NCBI RefSeq assembly: GCF_003026475.1
Contig: NZ_PYMC01000009.1
Location: forward strand, 1-64,000
Length of the DNA: 64,000 nucleotides
Origin: Photobacterium lipolyticum
GTDB lineage: Bacteria > Pseudomonadota > Gammaproteobacteria > Enterobacterales > Vibrionaceae
Reading direction: 5' to 3'
This document shows, piece after piece, positions 63,679 to 64,000 of the stretch; position 1 is the stretch's first letter, and each line of letters starts with the position of its first letter. The position numbers were made by a program, and so were the translations under genes. The notes under the pieces were generated by a model. It searched no databases. It saw only the letters and a list, made by a program, of their open reading frames with translations, and was not told the origin of the DNA.

Positions 63679-64000
63679 TCATTTAATTGACTTTAATTTG
63701 TCAATCCATTTACAGATGCGGTCATAATGGGACCCTTGCCAATAGATTTTTTTACACCCCCGGCACTCCATAAAACCAGCAGAAAATACCAAGACATCAT
63801 CAGGTACGCGACCTTGTAATCTTTTACCATCAACCGGGTGCAATCGCTCATTACAATTTGAGCAACGGGTAAATGGCCTGAAACAGTTCTCCAACTGCAA
63901 GCGGGTAACCACTTCTCTTAACTGCCTTTTGGGATCATCACTGCGAACCCAATAGCCATGAGTGACCGCTCTGTATTTAAAAACACCCTTGTCACGGGTC
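63679..64000 (-). CDS. Mut7-C RNAse domain protein (3' part; continues past the window)
   Basis: The reading frame is open from the right edge to the stop at 63679, giving the last 106 residues of a Mut7-C (DUF82) protein. Typical pieces are TRDKGVFKYRAVTHGYWVRS, PFTRCSNCNERLHPV and FMECRGCKKIYWQGSHYDR, with four zinc-ligand Cys in two CXXC pairs. The GTG at 63912 is inside the domain and is not the start; the true start lies beyond 64000. The fold is PIN-like and a nuclease role is predicted, though its substrate is unknown. Confidence 0.88.
   Translation of the reverse strand, partial: TRDKGVFKYRAVTHGYWVRSDDPKRQLREVVTRLQLENCFRPFTRCSNCNERLHPVDGKRLQGRVPDDVLVFSAGFMECRGCKKIYWQGSHYDRICKWIDKLKSIK

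Noticed and set aside
1-64000. CRISPR arrays, tRNA or rRNA genes, prophage modules, complete insertion sequences
   Set aside because: No regularly spaced repeats, cloverleaf-like genes, phage structural genes or intact transposase genes were seen anywhere in the window.

Overview
The window is about 64 kb of a gamma-proteobacterial chromosome, almost certainly Vibrionaceae and most Photobacterium-like. This is inferred from gene content: a CAI-1 quorum-sensing pair (cqsA/cqsS), a Vibrio cholerae cytolysin-type toxin beside a thermolabile haemolysin/lecithinase and a chemoreceptor (the V. cholerae lec-hlyA-hlyB neighbourhood), and AT-rich palindromic repeats of the ATACCAA type. The heavy load of accessory and regulatory genes and the absence of rRNA, tRNA or ribosomal-protein genes would suit the second chromosome, but that is inference. 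I saw no CRISPR array, prophage, or complete insertion sequence.

Layout. Bases 1-120: the 5' end of a class C group II intron on the minus strand, placed just after the terminator of a Lon-type protease gene (164-2539). Bases 2871-8534: a minus-strand reductive dehalogenase locus (TPR protein, Tat-exported corrinoid/Fe-S RdhA, membrane anchor RdhB, flavinylated polyferredoxin RdhC, a small membrane protein, then an AraC regulator). A perfect FNR-type palindrome (8658-8671) lies upstream, so anaerobic organohalide respiration is the simplest reading. Bases 8822-17312: housekeeping genes (phosphatidyltransferase family, glgC, pncA-pncB, a LuxR-type regulator, fetA-fetB, a cold-shock gene). Bases 17817-19965: a SigZ-like sigma factor with a permease and a thioredoxin-fold protein. 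Bases 20167-25857: thioesterase, chemoreceptor, thermolabile haemolysin and pore-forming toxin. Bases 26248-29549: convergent cqsA and cqsS. cqsA is split by a one-base shift in a nine-A run that carries the slippery heptamer A AAA AAG.

Bases 29879-39798: a tandem pterin-synthase-fold protein, a STAS-like protein, the tail of a broken AraC gene, a secreted nuclease, a DcuB-type dicarboxylate carrier, an opine dehydrogenase cluster (LysR, dehydrogenase, YfcC-type carrier) and a CysB-like regulator. Bases 40031-50470: esterase, GreA/B-like factor, an SDR enzyme, an orphan sugar-binding protein with its own sensor kinase and response regulator (GtrS/GltR-like), DUF3157, RidA, DUF502 and a BCCT transporter. 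Bases 50583-55904: an acetyltransferase and a five-gene group 3b-type cytoplasmic NAD(P)-linked [NiFe] hydrogenase operon with its own maturation protease. Bases 56207-64000: a 1029-residue repeat lipoprotein, an AraC-azlC-azlD branched-chain amino-acid export locus, a minimal K+ channel, an SDR enzyme and the 3' part of a Mut7-C gene that runs off the right edge.

Taken together, the window describes a marine, facultatively anaerobic animal associate: reductive dehalogenation, dicarboxylate transport and H2 metabolism for low-oxygen life, opine use (octopine-type opines accumulate in mollusc muscle), secreted toxin, lipase and nuclease, and cell-density sensing. Most starts were chosen by visible Shine-Dalgarno sequences; several differ from the longest open frame.
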